DNA of 64,000 nt from Trinickia symbiotica (GCF_002934455.1 NZ_PTIR01000001.1:62001-126000); one strand, 5' to 3'. Numbered from the stretch's first letter, positions 34,298 through 43,408 are shown. A program made the numbers and translations. Notes: generated by a model from the letters alone, not told the origin.

Positions 34298-34783
34298 GAG
34301 AACTGCTCCTCACTCGAAGAATGGGACGTGGGATTTCCAGCTTTCGTCTTCGACGGAACACGCGTGCTGGTCGCGGTCCGACGCTGCTGCATGAATCGAT
34401 TTAAGCACCGCAAAAAATGGCAGATGTCGCATATCGCTGGGTCCGACCATTCGAAATGACGGTTTTGGGTAGGCTTTGCAGCATGTTTTGCCATACCTCG
34501 CGTTGACCCTTACCCGCACGCCACCCCGCGGGCCCCCGGCCACACCGTTTCGGGCGTCGTCCTCCGCGCGCTTCGCGCCCGGCCCGCTGGGCGCCACCGC
34601 CTCTTGAACTTCGGCGCCCGCGTCCCGCCGCGCTATTAAGCGGCCGCAGCACAAAATGCTGTCAACCGGATGCAAAACGCGACGCGCGCACTCTTTCGGG
34701 GATTTTTTGGCAAAGCGGTGCGCACACCGCTCTCGCTACCATCGAGCAGTCCAGTGCCACCTCATAACGGGGGAAATCCCATC
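34298..34783. other. divergent regulatory region, SBP operon / aminotransferase
   Basis: These 486 bp separate the leftward transporter-hydantoinase operon from the rightward aminotransferase. The segment 34375-34500 is relatively AT-rich and 34510-34640 very GC-rich. A palindrome lies at 34714-34731. On the minus strand TTGACA near 34660 precedes an AT-rich hexamer at a longer than ideal spacing. No protein-coding frame in it convinces me. Confidence 0.4.
34714..34731. promoter_or_regulatory. 18-bp palindrome before the aminotransferase
   Basis: AGCGGTG, four bases, then CACCGCT: seven-base arms in perfect dyad symmetry, 53 bases before the aminotransferase ATG. It could be an operator, for example for the Lrp-type regulator encoded just downstream, or a 5' hairpin. 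Confidence 0.3.
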
Positions 34784-36184
34784 ATGTCCAGTTCATCGCT
34801 CATCGACGCCGACCGCAAGCACCTCATTCACCCGGTCATCAACTATCGCGCGCACGAAGCGCGCGGCGCCACCGTGCTCGAGTCGGGCCACGGCGCTTAC
34901 CTGCGCGACATCGACGGCAACGAGTTGCTCGACGCATTCGCGGGCCTCTGGTGCGTCAATGTCGGCTACGGCCAGCAAAGCATCGTCGATGCGGCGACGC
35001 GGCAGATGACGAAGCTGCCCTACGCAACCACCTATTTCCATTTTTCGTCGGAGCCCGCGATCGAGCTCGCGGAGAAGCTCGTCTCGCTCGCGCCCGCTTC
35101 GCTGCGGCGCGTCTATTTCACGCTCGGCGGCTCGGACGCGATCGACTCGGCTGTCCGGTTCATCACGCATTACTTCAACGCGACGGGCCGCCCGTCCAAA
35201 AAACAGATGATTGCGCTGGAGCGCGGTTATCACGGCTCGTCGTCGGTCGGCTCCGGCCTCACCGCGTTGCCCGCGTTCCATCGCCACTTCGACTTGCCGC
35301 TGCCGCATCAGCATCATCTGCCGTCGCCGTACGCGTACCGCCAGGCGAACGGCGACGATCCGCAAGCGCTCATCGCGGCATCGGTCGCGGCGCTCGAGGC
35401 GAAGGTCGCGGCACTGGGCGCCGACAACGTTGCCGCGTTCTTCTGCGAGCCTATCCAGGGCTCGGGCGGCGTCATCGTGCCGCCGGCCGGCTGGCTCAAA
35501 GCGATGCGCGACGCGTGCCGACGCCTTGGCATCCTGTTCGTCGCCGACGAGGTGATCACCGGCTTCGGCCGCACAGGCCCACTCTTCGCGTGTGAGGCGG
35601 AAGGCGTGGAGCCGGACCTGATGACGGTCGCGAAGGGGCTGACCTCAGGGTATGCCCCGATGGGTGCCGTGCTGATATCCGACGAGATCTACCAGGGCAT
35701 TGCCGGGGACGCGCGCGATACCGCGGTCGTCGGTCACGGCCAGACCTACTCCGCACATCCGGTCAGCGCCGCGATCGCGCTGGAAGTGCTGCGCCTCTAT
35801 CACGAAGGGGGTCTGCTCGCGAACGGCCAGGCGCAGGCGCCGCGCTTCGCGGCCGGGCTCGACGGTCTGCTCGAACATCCGCTCGTCGGCGACTCGCGGC
35901 ACCGGGGGCTGCTTGGCGCGTTGGAGCTCGTGGCCGACAAGGATTCGCGCGCGCGTTTCGATGCCTCGCTGAAACTGCCCGAGCGCATCGCCGCGGCCGC
36001 TTATCGCAACCGCCTCATATTCCGCGCGTTCGGCGACAACATTCTCGGTTTCGCGCCGGCGCTCTGCTATACCGAGGCGGACTTCGACGAGCTCTTCGCG
36101 CGTCTCGAGCGCACGCTCGACGAAGTGCTCGACGAAGCGGAAGTGCGAGCGGCGCTGCGCTCCGCCAGCCGCGCGGCGGCCTGA
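34784..36184 (+). CDS. class III (omega-type) aminotransferase
   Basis: The 466-residue PLP enzyme transfers an amino group, probably from an omega-amino acid or diamine, to pyruvate or 2-oxoglutarate. Landmarks are the N-terminal LWCVNVGYG, GGSDAIDSAVR, ALERGYHGSSSVGSGL, the EPIQGSGGVIVPP block, the cofactor Asp in FVADEVITGFGRTG, and the Schiff-base lysine in TVAKGLTSGYAPMGA (Lys284). Members closest in motif act on putrescine, beta-alanine, GABA or taurine-like amines. The start follows a GGGGG site; an in-frame upstream start at 34670 lacks one. An Lrp/AsnC regulator lies directly downstream. With the Puu-like genes and a succinate-semialdehyde dehydrogenase nearby, a GABA/polyamine role is plausible. 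Confidence 0.88.
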   Translation: MSSSSLIDADRKHLIHPVINYRAHEARGATVLESGHGAYLRDIDGNELLDAFAGLWCVNVGYGQQSIVDAATRQMTKLPYATTYFHFSSEPAIELAEKLVSLAPASLRRVYFTLGGSDAIDSAVRFITHYFNATGRPSKKQMIALERGYHGSSSVGSGLTALPAFHRHFDLPLPHQHHLPSPYAYRQANGDDPQALIAASVAALEAKVAALGADNVAAFFCEPIQGSGGVIVPPAGWLKAMRDACRRLGILFVADEVITGFGRTGPLFACEAEGVEPDLMTVAKGLTSGYAPMGAVLISDEIYQGIAGDARDTAVVGHGQTYSAHPVSAAIALEVLRLYHEGGLLANGQAQAPRFAAGLDGLLEHPLVGDSRHRGLLGALELVADKDSRARFDASLKLPERIAAAAYRNRLIFRAFGDNILGFAPALCYTEADFDELFARLERTLDEVLDEAEVRAALRSASRAAA

Positions 36185-36281
36185 CCCGGCGGGCGCTGGA
36201 CGCGCTTGGGCGCGTGATAACATCGGTCTGCTCGACACGACGTGCGGTGCGAAGCGAATCCTTCGACAGGCAGACCGATAG

Positions 36282-36785
36282 ATGACGATGAGCGGTGACA
36301 CGAAACTGGACCGAATCGACCTGCGTATTCTTTCGCAACTCCAGAAGAGAGGCCGCATCACCAACGTCGAGCTGGCCGACGCCGTGGGGCTCTCGCCGAG
36401 CCCCTGCCTGATCCGCGTGAAGCGGCTCGAGAAGGCCGGCTATATCGTCGGTTACGGCGCGCATATCCAGCTGCAGAAGCTCGGCGACGTGCAGATCGTG
36501 TTCACCGAGGTCACGCTCGCCGACCACCGCCGCGAAGACTTCGCGAAGTTCGAGGCGGCGATCCGCCCCGTCGACGAGATCGTCGAATGCCATCTGGCGA
36601 GCGGCGGCTACGACTACCTGCTGAAGTTCGTCACCCGCAGCGTCAACCACTATCAAAGCGTGATCGAAGGGCTGCTCGAGCGCGACATCGGCATCGAGAA
36701 GTATTTCAGCTACGTGATCATCAAGACGCCGTTCGTCAAGACCGAGTATCCGCTCGAGTCGCTGTTCTCACGGCAGCATCAGTAA
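36282..36785 (+). CDS. Lrp/AsnC-family transcriptional regulator
   Basis: The 167-residue protein has the family layout: an N-terminal helix-turn-helix (LDRIDLRILSQLQKRGRITNVELADAVGLSPSPCLIRVKRLEKAGYI) and a C-terminal RAM effector domain (VEVTLADH-like strand, VDEIVECHLASGGYDYLLKFVTRSVNHY). The SPSPCLIRVKRLE recognition helix is typical of regulators of amino-acid catabolism such as BkdR, PutR or DoeX. It follows the aminotransferase by 97 bp on the same strand and most likely controls it in response to an amino-acid ligand. It converges on the oxidoreductase operon. Confidence 0.9.
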   Translation: MTMSGDTKLDRIDLRILSQLQKRGRITNVELADAVGLSPSPCLIRVKRLEKAGYIVGYGAHIQLQKLGDVQIVFTEVTLADHRREDFAKFEAAIRPVDEIVECHLASGGYDYLLKFVTRSVNHYQSVIEGLLERDIGIEKYFSYVIIKTPFVKTEYPLESLFSRQHQ

Positions 36786-36800
36786 TCGCGCGCGCAACCC

Positions 36801-37988
36801 TCACGCGGTCCGCGTAGCCGAGTGGCCCGCCGCGTCGTCATGCGCGGCGGCGGCGCCCGTCGCGAAACGGCGGATGTCGAACGGCTCGATCGGCGTGCTG
36901 GTCGCACCTGTATCGATGAGCTCGGCCATCGTGTCGCCGACGCCCGGCCCGAGCTGAAAGCCGTGCCCGCAGAAACCGAACGCGTAAAAGAGGCCGCTCG
37001 TCGTGCCGCTCGCGCCCATGATCGGCCGATCGTCGGGCATGTAGCCCTCCACACCGCTCCATACCCGAATGATGTTGAGCTTGCGCAGCATCGGCGCGAC
37101 ACGCTGCGCCTGGCGGAACTGCAGCAGCGTGTTCTGCGGCAGCACCTTCGCGCGGCGTTCGTCGAGAAATGCCGGCGCACGCGCGCAACCACCGATCACG
37201 ATGTTGCCGCGCGTGACCTGGCGGAAATAGACGATTTCCTCCGTGTGCGGCGACGACACGCCGACGACCGGCTGGAGCGCGTACGGCACGGGCTCGGTCA
37301 CGCACATCTGCGGACCGTTCACGGCGATCGGCACCGACTCGCCGAACTGCTGCGAGAGCAGGTTTCCCCACGCGCCCGCGGTGATCAACAGCACCGGCGC
37401 ATGGAACGTGCGGCCGTCCGCGCTCGTCGCGCGAAACTCGTTGCCCTCCTTCTCGACCGTCACGACGTCGCAGTTCTCGACGATCCGTGCGCCGAGCCGA
37501 GCCGCGGCGCGGCCGAACGCGGGCGCCGCGAGCCGCGGATTGGCGTGGCCGTCCATTTGCGAGTATGAACCGGCGAGCACTTCGGGCCCGAGGAACGGAA
37601 AGCGCTGATGAAGCGCGTCGCCGCGCATGAGGTCGAGTTTCAGGCCGTAGTGCGCCGCTTCCTTCGCATACGCCTCGAACTGGTCCGCCTGTTCCTCGCG
37701 ATAGCAGACCCGCACGTGGCCCGACATCAGGAACTCCGCATCGTGCTGAATCAGCTCGGGCAGACGTCCCCAGATTTCACGCGAGCGGTTCGCGAGCGGT
37801 AGCTGCGGCAAAAAGCGCCCCTGCCGGCGCACGTTGCCGAAGTTCGTGCCGCTCGCCTGCTGTCCGACGAGCTGCCGCTCGAGCAGGATCACCGACCGGC
37901 CCCGCTTTCTCAGAAAGAAGGCGGTCGCGGCGCCCATGAAGCCGCCGCCCACGATCAGGACATCGGCTTGCGCGCGGTGAGTATTCAT
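36801..37988 (-). CDS. FAD-dependent amine/imino-acid oxidoreductase, HcnC/DadA-like subunit
   Basis: This 395-residue flavoprotein has the Rossmann FAD fingerprint VGGGFMGAATAFFLRKRG at the N-terminus, followed by RQLVGQQASGTNFGNVRRQGRF, and a late PIMGASGTTSGLFYAFGFCGHGFQLGPGVG, the DAO-family cofactor-closing motif. It resembles the catalytic beta subunits of cyanide synthase (HcnC), octopine/nopaline oxidase and D-hydroxyproline dehydrogenase. Its ATG overlaps the stop of the HcnB-like gene by four bases. With the HcnA- and HcnB-like proteins it should form a membrane-associated dehydrogenase oxidising an N-substituted or D/imino amino acid. It ends the six-gene operon. Confidence 0.85.
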   Translation of the reverse strand: MNTHRAQADVLIVGGGFMGAATAFFLRKRGRSVILLERQLVGQQASGTNFGNVRRQGRFLPQLPLANRSREIWGRLPELIQHDAEFLMSGHVRVCYREEQADQFEAYAKEAAHYGLKLDLMRGDALHQRFPFLGPEVLAGSYSQMDGHANPRLAAPAFGRAAARLGARIVENCDVVTVEKEGNEFRATSADGRTFHAPVLLITAGAWGNLLSQQFGESVPIAVNGPQMCVTEPVPYALQPVVGVSSPHTEEIVYFRQVTRGNIVIGGCARAPAFLDERRAKVLPQNTLLQFRQAQRVAPMLRKLNIIRVWSGVEGYMPDDRPIMGASGTTSGLFYAFGFCGHGFQLGPGVGDTMAELIDTGATSTPIEPFDIRRFATGAAAAHDDAAGHSATRTA

Positions 37989-39364
37989 TCGGCGTCCTCC
38001 ACGGTCGCGATCGAGAGCGGCTTGACGGGCGCCTGCCCGCGCAGTCGCCCCACTTGTTCGAGCGGCACGTTCGCCGCGGCCGCGATGATCTCGGCGCCGG
38101 CATGGCCGCAGTAGCGGCCCTGACAGCGCCCCATCCCGACCCGACTGAACGCCTTCGCGCGGTTCGCTTCCTGCGCGCCCTCCTCGCGCACGACGCGGCG
38201 CAGCTCGCCCGCCGTGATGCCTTCACAACGGCACACGACCGTGTCGTCACTGAGCCGCGCCGCCTGCTCGACGGGCCATGCGAACGCCTCGACGAGACCG
38301 AGCCGGAAACGATCCATTTTGCGCTGTTCGCGCTTGAGTGTCTCGAGTGTCGCGGCCGGAACCTCGTGGCCGAGGTCGATCAGCGCCGCATAGGCGGCGA
38401 GCCGCCCCGCGATCTCGGCGCCGTCCGCGCCCAGCACGCGCGCGCCGTCGCCCGCGATGTAGACGCCCTTTTCGCTGGCGCGGCCCAGTTCGTCGATCCG
38501 CGGTACCCATTGGCGCGTCGTGGCGTCGAAGCGGAACGCACAGCGCGCGAGGTCGGCGAGCTGTGTCTCGGACCGCAGGTGATAGCCGAGCCCGACGGCA
38601 TCGCAATCGATCTGCTCTACTAGGTTACCGTTCGCGGCGCGATAGCGCACGCCCCGCACGCCGTCGGTCGGATCGCCGACGATTTCGACCGGCTCGATGC
38701 CGTTCGCGATCATCACGCCCGAACGCTTGAGCGACGAGACGAGCGCACTGCCCTTGCGCAGAACGTCGAAGCGCGCGAGCAGCTTCGGCAACGCGCGCAG
38801 CCGCGCGCTCGTCTTCGACGTATCGAGCAGGGCCGCCACTTCAGCCCCCGCCTGAATATATTGGTTCGCGACGAGATAGAGCAGCGGCCCGGTACCCATG
38901 AAGACGACACGGCGGCCGATCGCGCAGGCCTGCGATTTGAGCGCGATCTGCGCGGCGCCGAGGCTGTAGGTGCCGGCCAACTGCCAGCCCTTCACGGGCA
39001 TCAACCGATCGGTCGCGCCGGGGCACAGGATCAGCGCATCGTACGGCAGCGCGCTCGCATGGCCGTCTCTGACGATATGCAGCTTGCCCTGCGCGACGTT
39101 CCACGCGAGCGTCTGCGGGCGATAGTCCAGCCGTCCGCGCAGCCGCTCGAACGTCTCGTGCAGGCTCTCGGCACGCGACGCCTCGGTGCCGTACAGCTTC
39201 GCATAGGGTCGCGTGAAGCCCTCCGGCTGGCGCCGATAGATTTGTCCGCCATCGCGGCGGCCCTCATCGACGACGACCGGGCGAACGCCCGCCGCGAGCA
39301 GCGTTTCGGCACAGCGTACGCCGGCCGGCCCCGCGCCGACGATCACGATACGAGTTTCACCCAT
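37985..39364 (-). CDS. NAD(P)/FAD oxidoreductase with BFD-type [2Fe-2S] domain (HcnB-like)
   Basis: From [23 protein letters not shown] the protein has 459 residues. The N-terminal FAD motif GAGPAG, a central second Rossmann (RRVVFMGTGPLLYLVANQ), and GVYIAGDGARVLGAD near the end of the pyridine-nucleotide disulfide fold are visible. The C-terminus adds a BFD-like iron-sulfur domain: VVCRCEGITAGEL then GRCQGRYCG, giving four cysteines. This fusion is the alpha subunit of three-part amine dehydrogenases (HcnB, OoxA, LhpE type). It overlaps the HcnA-like gene by 22 bp and the HcnC-like gene by 4 bp. An upstream in-frame start at 39484 is less likely. Confidence 0.87.
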   Translation of the reverse strand: MGETRIVIVGAGPAGVRCAETLLAAGVRPVVVDEGRRDGGQIYRRQPEGFTRPYAKLYGTEASRAESLHETFERLRGRLDYRPQTLAWNVAQGKLHIVRDGHASALPYDALILCPGATDRLMPVKGWQLAGTYSLGAAQIALKSQACAIGRRVVFMGTGPLLYLVANQYIQAGAEVAALLDTSKTSARLRALPKLLARFDVLRKGSALVSSLKRSGVMIANGIEPVEIVGDPTDGVRGVRYRAANGNLVEQIDCDAVGLGYHLRSETQLADLARCAFRFDATTRQWVPRIDELGRASEKGVYIAGDGARVLGADGAEIAGRLAAYAALIDLGHEVPAATLETLKREQRKMDRFRLGLVEAFAWPVEQAARLSDDTVVCRCEGITAGELRRVVREEGAQEANRAKAFSRVGMGRCQGRYCGHAGAEIIAAAANVPLEQVGRLRGQAPVKPLSIATVEDAE

Positions 39365-39654
39365 TGCGCCTCCGGTTGAGTCGTCACGATCCGCATGCCC
39401 GCTTCGACGACGGTCGTGCATGCGCGCAGCCGCTCGCCGTCGTGCGTCCAGACCCAGCAGTCCTGACATGCGCCCATCAGGCAAAAGCCCGCGCGCTTTT
39501 CATCGCCGAACTCCGACTGGCGCACGTGCCGCACCGAGCAGAGCATCGCGGTGAGCAGCGTATCGCCGGCGAGCGCTTCGACCTGCGCGCCGTCGATCGT
39601 CAGCGTGACTTTCTCGCGGCCGGTTTCGCCGAGCCGCACGAATCGTCCGTTCAT
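39343..39654 (-). CDS. small (2Fe-2S) ferredoxin-like subunit (HcnA-like)
   Basis: This 103-residue protein starts [12 protein letters not shown] and contains a plant-type ferredoxin cluster motif with Cys58, Cys63, Cys66 and Cys79 ([12 protein letters not shown] and [11 protein letters not shown]). It is the gamma subunit of HcnABC-type oxidoreductases, passing electrons from the flavin subunits to a carrier. Its ATG overlaps the end of the ABC ATPase gene (ATGA at 39651-39654), and its own 3' end overlaps the HcnB-like gene, so transporter and oxidase are translated as one coupled unit. Confidence 0.85.
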   Translation of the reverse strand: MNGRFVRLGETGREKVTLTIDGAQVEALAGDTLLTAMLCSVRHVRQSEFGDEKRAGFCLMGACQDCWVWTHDGERLRACTTVVEAGMRIVTTQPEAQWVKLVS

Positions 39655-40427
39655 GCCACTGCTCCTGTCGCGCCGTTTGGCGCGTGTGGGGCTTCGACGC
39701 GGTTCGTCAGCACATGACGCAGAAACTCGCGCGTGCGTGCTTCGCGCGGCGAGCAGAGCACCTGCTGCGCGCTGCCTTCCTCGATGATGAGGCCCGCGTG
39801 CAGGAAGCAAACACGATCGGCCACTTCACGCGCGAAGCCCATTTCGTGCGTGACCACGAGCATCGTCATGCCTTCGCGCGCGAGCGTGCGCATGACGCTC
39901 AACACTTCGCCGACGAGTTCCGGATCGAGCGCTGAAGTCGGCTCGTCGAAGAGGATCGCCTTCGGCTTCATCGCGAGCGACCGCGCGATCGCGACGCGCT
40001 GCTGCTGACCGCCCGACAGTTGGTGCGGATAGGCGTCGAGCTTTTCCCCAAGCCCGACCTTGTGCAGCAGCTCGATCGCCTCGCGCCGCGCTTGCTCGCG
40101 CGGTTCGCGCTTCACGTGCACCGGCCCCTCCATCACGTTCTCGAGCGCCGTGCGGTGCGGGAACAAGTTGAAGCGCTGGAACACCATGCCAACCTGCGTG
40201 CGAAGCTGGTTGATGTGGCGCGAGCGCTGCTCGACGCGCTGATCCAACAGCGTGATCTCCCCCGAATCGTATGACTCGAGCGCGTTGATGCAGCGCAGGA
40301 GCGTCGACTTGCCCGAGCCCGACGCGCCGATCAGGCAGACCACTTCGCCGTGCTCGATCCTGAGCGTGATGCCCTTGAGCACGGGCACCGCGCCGAAGCT
40401 CTTGTGCACGTCCCTGATTTCGATCAT
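39651..40427 (-). CDS. polar amino-acid ABC transporter ATPase (GlnQ/HisP type)
   Basis: The 258-residue ATPase shows [20 protein letters not shown], Walker [10 protein letters not shown], the Q-loop [10 protein letters not shown], signature LSGGQQQR, Walker [13 protein letters not shown] and the switch histidine in VVTHEMGFA. Such proteins power uptake of polar amino acids and opines. It lies between the permease (39 bp upstream) and the HcnA-like gene (4-bp overlap). The C-terminal extension [20 protein letters not shown] is a little longer than usual. Confidence 0.92.
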   Translation of the reverse strand: MIEIRDVHKSFGAVPVLKGITLRIEHGEVVCLIGASGSGKSTLLRCINALESYDSGEITLLDQRVEQRSRHINQLRTQVGMVFQRFNLFPHRTALENVMEGPVHVKREPREQARREAIELLHKVGLGEKLDAYPHQLSGGQQQRVAIARSLAMKPKAILFDEPTSALDPELVGEVLSVMRTLAREGMTMLVVTHEMGFAREVADRVCFLHAGLIIEEGSAQQVLCSPREARTREFLRHVLTNRVEAPHAPNGATGAVA

Positions 40428-40466
40428 TTCAATCTCGCTTCGACTTCATTGGATCCTCGTCGGGCC

Positions 40467-41123
40467 TCAACGCGCCCTGTGCCGGCCGAATCGGCGCTCG
40501 AGCGAGCGCGTCATGCTCATCAGGGGCAGGCTCATCGCCAGATAGCCGAGCGCGACGAGCGTGTAGACAGTCATGTTCTGGAACGTCGACGCGGCGATCA
40601 GCTGGCCCTCGCGCGTCATCTCCGCCACCGTGATCGTCGAGGCGAGCGACGAGTCCTTCAGCATCATCACGAGCGTGTTGCTGTACGGTGGTAGAGCGAC
40701 CTTGATTGCCTGCGGCAGAATCACGCGCACCATCGTTTTCACGCGGCCCATGCCGATCGACTGCGCCGCCTCGAACTGCCCCGGATCGACCGCCTCGATG
40801 CCCGAGCGGATGATCTCCGCGACGTAGGTGGAGTAGCCGAAGCCGAGGCCGATGATGCTTGCCTCGAGCGCCGACACCTGCACATGAACGTCGGGCAGGA
40901 CGAAGTAAATGTAAAACAGCAGCACGATCATCGGCAGGCCGCGCACGACGTTGATCATCGCGCTGACCACGCGCACGACCCTCGGGTAACGCGACATCTT
41001 CAGCAACGCCCAGACGAGGCCGAGCGCCGTGCTCAGCAGCAGGCAACCGAGGGTGATGAAGATACTCATCACCGCACCCTGGAGCAGAATGGGTACAAAG
41101 TCGACTATATCGTGCCAACGCAT
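40467..41123 (-). CDS. polar amino-acid ABC permease (HisM/GlnP family)
   Basis: The 218-residue integral membrane protein starts MRWHDIVDFVPILLQGAVMSIFITLG and has about five helices. The family marker is MINVVRGLPMIVLLFYIYFVLP, followed by an EAA-type loop, EIIRSGIEAVDPGQFEAAQSIGMG, and LPQAIKVALPPYSNTLVMMLKDSSLAS. A single permease gene is present, so the channel is probably a homodimer. It stands between the binding-protein gene (57 bp) and the ATPase gene (39 bp). Confidence 0.92.
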   Translation of the reverse strand: MRWHDIVDFVPILLQGAVMSIFITLGCLLLSTALGLVWALLKMSRYPRVVRVVSAMINVVRGLPMIVLLFYIYFVLPDVHVQVSALEASIIGLGFGYSTYVAEIIRSGIEAVDPGQFEAAQSIGMGRVKTMVRVILPQAIKVALPPYSNTLVMMLKDSSLASTITVAEMTREGQLIAASTFQNMTVYTLVALGYLAMSLPLMSMTRSLERRFGRHRAR

Positions 41124-41180
41124 GTCTTGCCTTTTGCAATCGCTCGTTGCGGTCTCATTGCGGTCTTTTCGTCGGCTCGA

Positions 41181-41984
41181 TCAACCGGCGAGGTGCCACT
41201 TTTTCAGGATCGCATCGAGCGAGCCATCCGCCTTCATTTTCGTGAGCGCGTCGTTGATTTTCGTGAGCAGTTCGCTGTTGCCCTTCTTCACCGCGATGGC
41301 TATGTCGAACTTCTTCATCGGCACGTAGTCGTCGTCCACGCGTGTCCCGGCGAGCGCGCCCGCCGCTTCCTGCGCCTTCAGAATCGGGTAGTCGTTGAAG
41401 CCCGCCGCGATGCGGCCGAGCGCGACGTCGCGCGTCATGTCCGCGGGACTGTCGTACATCTTGACTTCCTTGAAGATGCCGAGCTTCATGAGTTGATCGC
41501 CGTAGTCCGTACCCGTTCCCGCGCCGACCGACAAGCCTTTCAGGTCCTGCACCGAGCGGTAATTGGTCTTGTTCGACTCCTTGACGATGATCCCTTCACC
41601 GAACGCGGTGACCGGCTGCGAGAAATCGACGACCTCGGCGCGCTTCGGCGTCGGCGTCATGCCGGCGACGATGATGTCGATCTTGCCCGACACGACCGAC
41701 TGGATCAGCGCTGAAAACGGCACCGCGTCGTACGACACGTTGAAGCCTTCGCGCTTGCCGATTTCCTTCACGACGTCGGGCATCAAACCTTCGATCTTCT
41801 GCGTCTTCACGTCCATGAACGTGGTCGGTGCGCTCGACGGCGGCGAGCCCGCCGTGAGCGTTTGCTGATCGGCGGCGTGGGCGGCGCCGAACATCATCGA
41901 CAGTGCGACGCCGGCACCGGCCAGGAAACGTTGAACGGCGTGCGGGCGGACGGCGGAAGCGGACTCAAAGCTGAAACGCGACAT
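41181..41984 (-). CDS. polar amino-acid ABC substrate-binding protein
   Basis: The 267-residue periplasmic protein has a signal peptide ending at GAAHAAD and a type II binding fold. SBP_bac_3 features are PTTFMDVKTQKIEGLMPDVVKEIGKREGF, SGKIDIIVAGMTPTPKRAEVVDFSQPV, and VGAGTGTDYGDQLMKLG. It is the first gene of the operon that continues with permease, ATPase and the three-subunit oxidoreductase. That layout, an importer fused by overlap to an HcnABC-type oxidase, is the arrangement of opine catabolic loci, so an opine or N-alkyl amino acid is a candidate ligand. Confidence 0.9.
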   Translation of the reverse strand: MSRFSFESASAVRPHAVQRFLAGAGVALSMMFGAAHAADQQTLTAGSPPSSAPTTFMDVKTQKIEGLMPDVVKEIGKREGFNVSYDAVPFSALIQSVVSGKIDIIVAGMTPTPKRAEVVDFSQPVTAFGEGIIVKESNKTNYRSVQDLKGLSVGAGTGTDYGDQLMKLGIFKEVKMYDSPADMTRDVALGRIAAGFNDYPILKAQEAAGALAGTRVDDDYVPMKKFDIAIAVKKGNSELLTKINDALTKMKADGSLDAILKKWHLAG

Positions 41985-42021
41985 GGGATCTCCTCAGGGA
42001 TTGACCTTCAATGTGTTTTCG

Positions 42022-42045
42022 GCCGTACCGTTTACTCGGTACGGC
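42022..42045. terminator. 9-bp perfect stem-loop between PuuB-like gene and SBP
   Basis: GCCGTACCG, six bases, CGGTACGGC. It follows the stop of the leftward PuuB-like gene by 12 bases and precedes the leftward SBP gene by 38 bases. A terminator of the first transcript or an operator of the second are both possible; no T-run follows. Confidence 0.45.
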
Positions 42046-42057
42046 TCGTGACACCGT

Positions 42058-43335
42058 TCAATGCAGCACATCCTGCAACCGGTAATACGCGCCGACGAGC
42101 GGCAGGAACCAGGCACGCCCGAAATGTCCCGGAATCGCCGGCCATTCGAGCGTTCGCCACGGGTTGCGCGCGGCGGAGCCGAACATCACGTCGGCCATCA
42201 CTCGCCCCATGTGCACGGACATTTGCACACCGTGGCCGCTATAGCCCATCGAATAGAACAAGCCCTCGTGCTGCCCCGCGCGCGGCAGGCGGTCTATCGT
42301 CATGTCGACGAGGCCGCCCCAGCAGTAGTCGATGCGGACGTCCGCAAGCTGCGGGAAATAGGTCACGAGGCCTTCGCGCAGAATGCGGCCGCTCTTTTCG
42401 TCCGAGCGCGGATTCGACATCGCGAAGCGCGCGCGGCCGCCGAACAGCAGGCGCTCGTCCGGCGTCGCACGAAAATAGTTGCCGATATGGCGGGTGGTCA
42501 CGTAGGAGCGGCGCGTCGGCAGCAGCGCGTCGAGGCGCGCCTTGCCGAGCGGCTCCGTCGCGACGATGAAGCTGCCGACCGGCGCGAGCCGGCGGCGGAA
42601 CCACTGCAGCGGCCCGACCTGCGAGGCGCCGGTGGCGATCAGCACACGGTCGGCACGCAGCGTGCCGCGCGCGCACTCGAGCTCGAACGTGTTGCCGCCG
42701 AGCGGCTTGAGACCCGTGACGGGCGTTTCCTCGAAGATCCGCGCACCGCGGCGCGCGGCCGCTTCGCCGAGCCCGACACCGAATTTTCCCATGTGCATCT
42801 GCATGCCATTGCGCTGCACGAGACCGCCGAAGAAGCCGTCCGAGGCAACCTCGTCGTGAATGCGCTCGGGCGGAACGAGCTCGACGTCCGGATCGACTTC
42901 TCGCTTGAGCACTTCGTACGACTTCGCGAGCGACGCGAAATGCTGCGGCTTCGCCGCAAGCTTGATCTTGCCGCTTTGCCGCAGGTCGCAGTCGATCTGC
43001 TCTTCCACGATGATCGACTTGACCGTCTCCACGGCGCCCGCATAGGCACGATAGAACTCCGATGCGCGTTCATTGCCGATGCGCGCGGCGAGCGATGCGT
43101 AGTCTTGCGCAACGCCGGTATTGCAATGGCCGCCGTTGCGGCCCGACGCCTGCGCGGCCAGCCGCCCCGCCTCGAGCACAACCACCGACTTGCCGCGCTT
43201 GGCCAGCTCGAGCGCGGCCGACAGTCCGGTGAAACCGCCGCCGACCACCGCCACGTCGACGCGTCCCGCGAGCGGTCCTTGCGCGGGCTGCGAGAAACGC
43301 GGCGCCGTATCGAGCCAGTACGAGTCGAGCTTCAT
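42058..43335 (-). CDS. FAD-dependent oxidoreductase, PuuB (gamma-glutamylputrescine oxidase)-like
   Basis: The 425-residue flavoprotein starts MKLDSYWLDTAP. The SYWxDTA opening is typical of PuuB/OrdL amine oxidases. The FAD fingerprint VAVVGGGFTGLSAALELAKRG and LEAGRLAAQASGRNGGHCNTGV follow, and GLFYSMGYSGHGVQMSVHMGRVMAD lies near the end. PuuB oxidises N-blocked putrescine to an aminoaldehyde. An aldehyde dehydrogenase and a PuuR-like regulator nearby support an amine-oxidation role. The PuuA ligase and PuuD hydrolase are not in this window, so the blocking group is unknown. The upstream in-frame extension to 43491 overlaps the HAD gene and is unlikely. Confidence 0.82.
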   Translation of the reverse strand: MKLDSYWLDTAPRFSQPAQGPLAGRVDVAVVGGGFTGLSAALELAKRGKSVVVLEAGRLAAQASGRNGGHCNTGVAQDYASLAARIGNERASEFYRAYAGAVETVKSIIVEEQIDCDLRQSGKIKLAAKPQHFASLAKSYEVLKREVDPDVELVPPERIHDEVASDGFFGGLVQRNGMQMHMGKFGVGLGEAAARRGARIFEETPVTGLKPLGGNTFELECARGTLRADRVLIATGASQVGPLQWFRRRLAPVGSFIVATEPLGKARLDALLPTRRSYVTTRHIGNYFRATPDERLLFGGRARFAMSNPRSDEKSGRILREGLVTYFPQLADVRIDYCWGGLVDMTIDRLPRAGQHEGLFYSMGYSGHGVQMSVHMGRVMADVMFGSAARNPWRTLEWPAIPGHFGRAWFLPLVGAYYRLQDVLH

Positions 43336-43408
43336 CCTGATGTCCTGTTGCGTTTGCTGCCGATTGGCGGCACGCGAGTGGTGGCTTAGCGGGTCTGCCC
43401 GGCCCGAA

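Noticed and set aside
36801-39654. A hydrogen cyanide synthase hcnABC operon.
   Set aside because: The three subunits share that architecture, but the overlapping amino-acid importer is not a feature of hcn loci; opine or imino-acid oxidases fit better.
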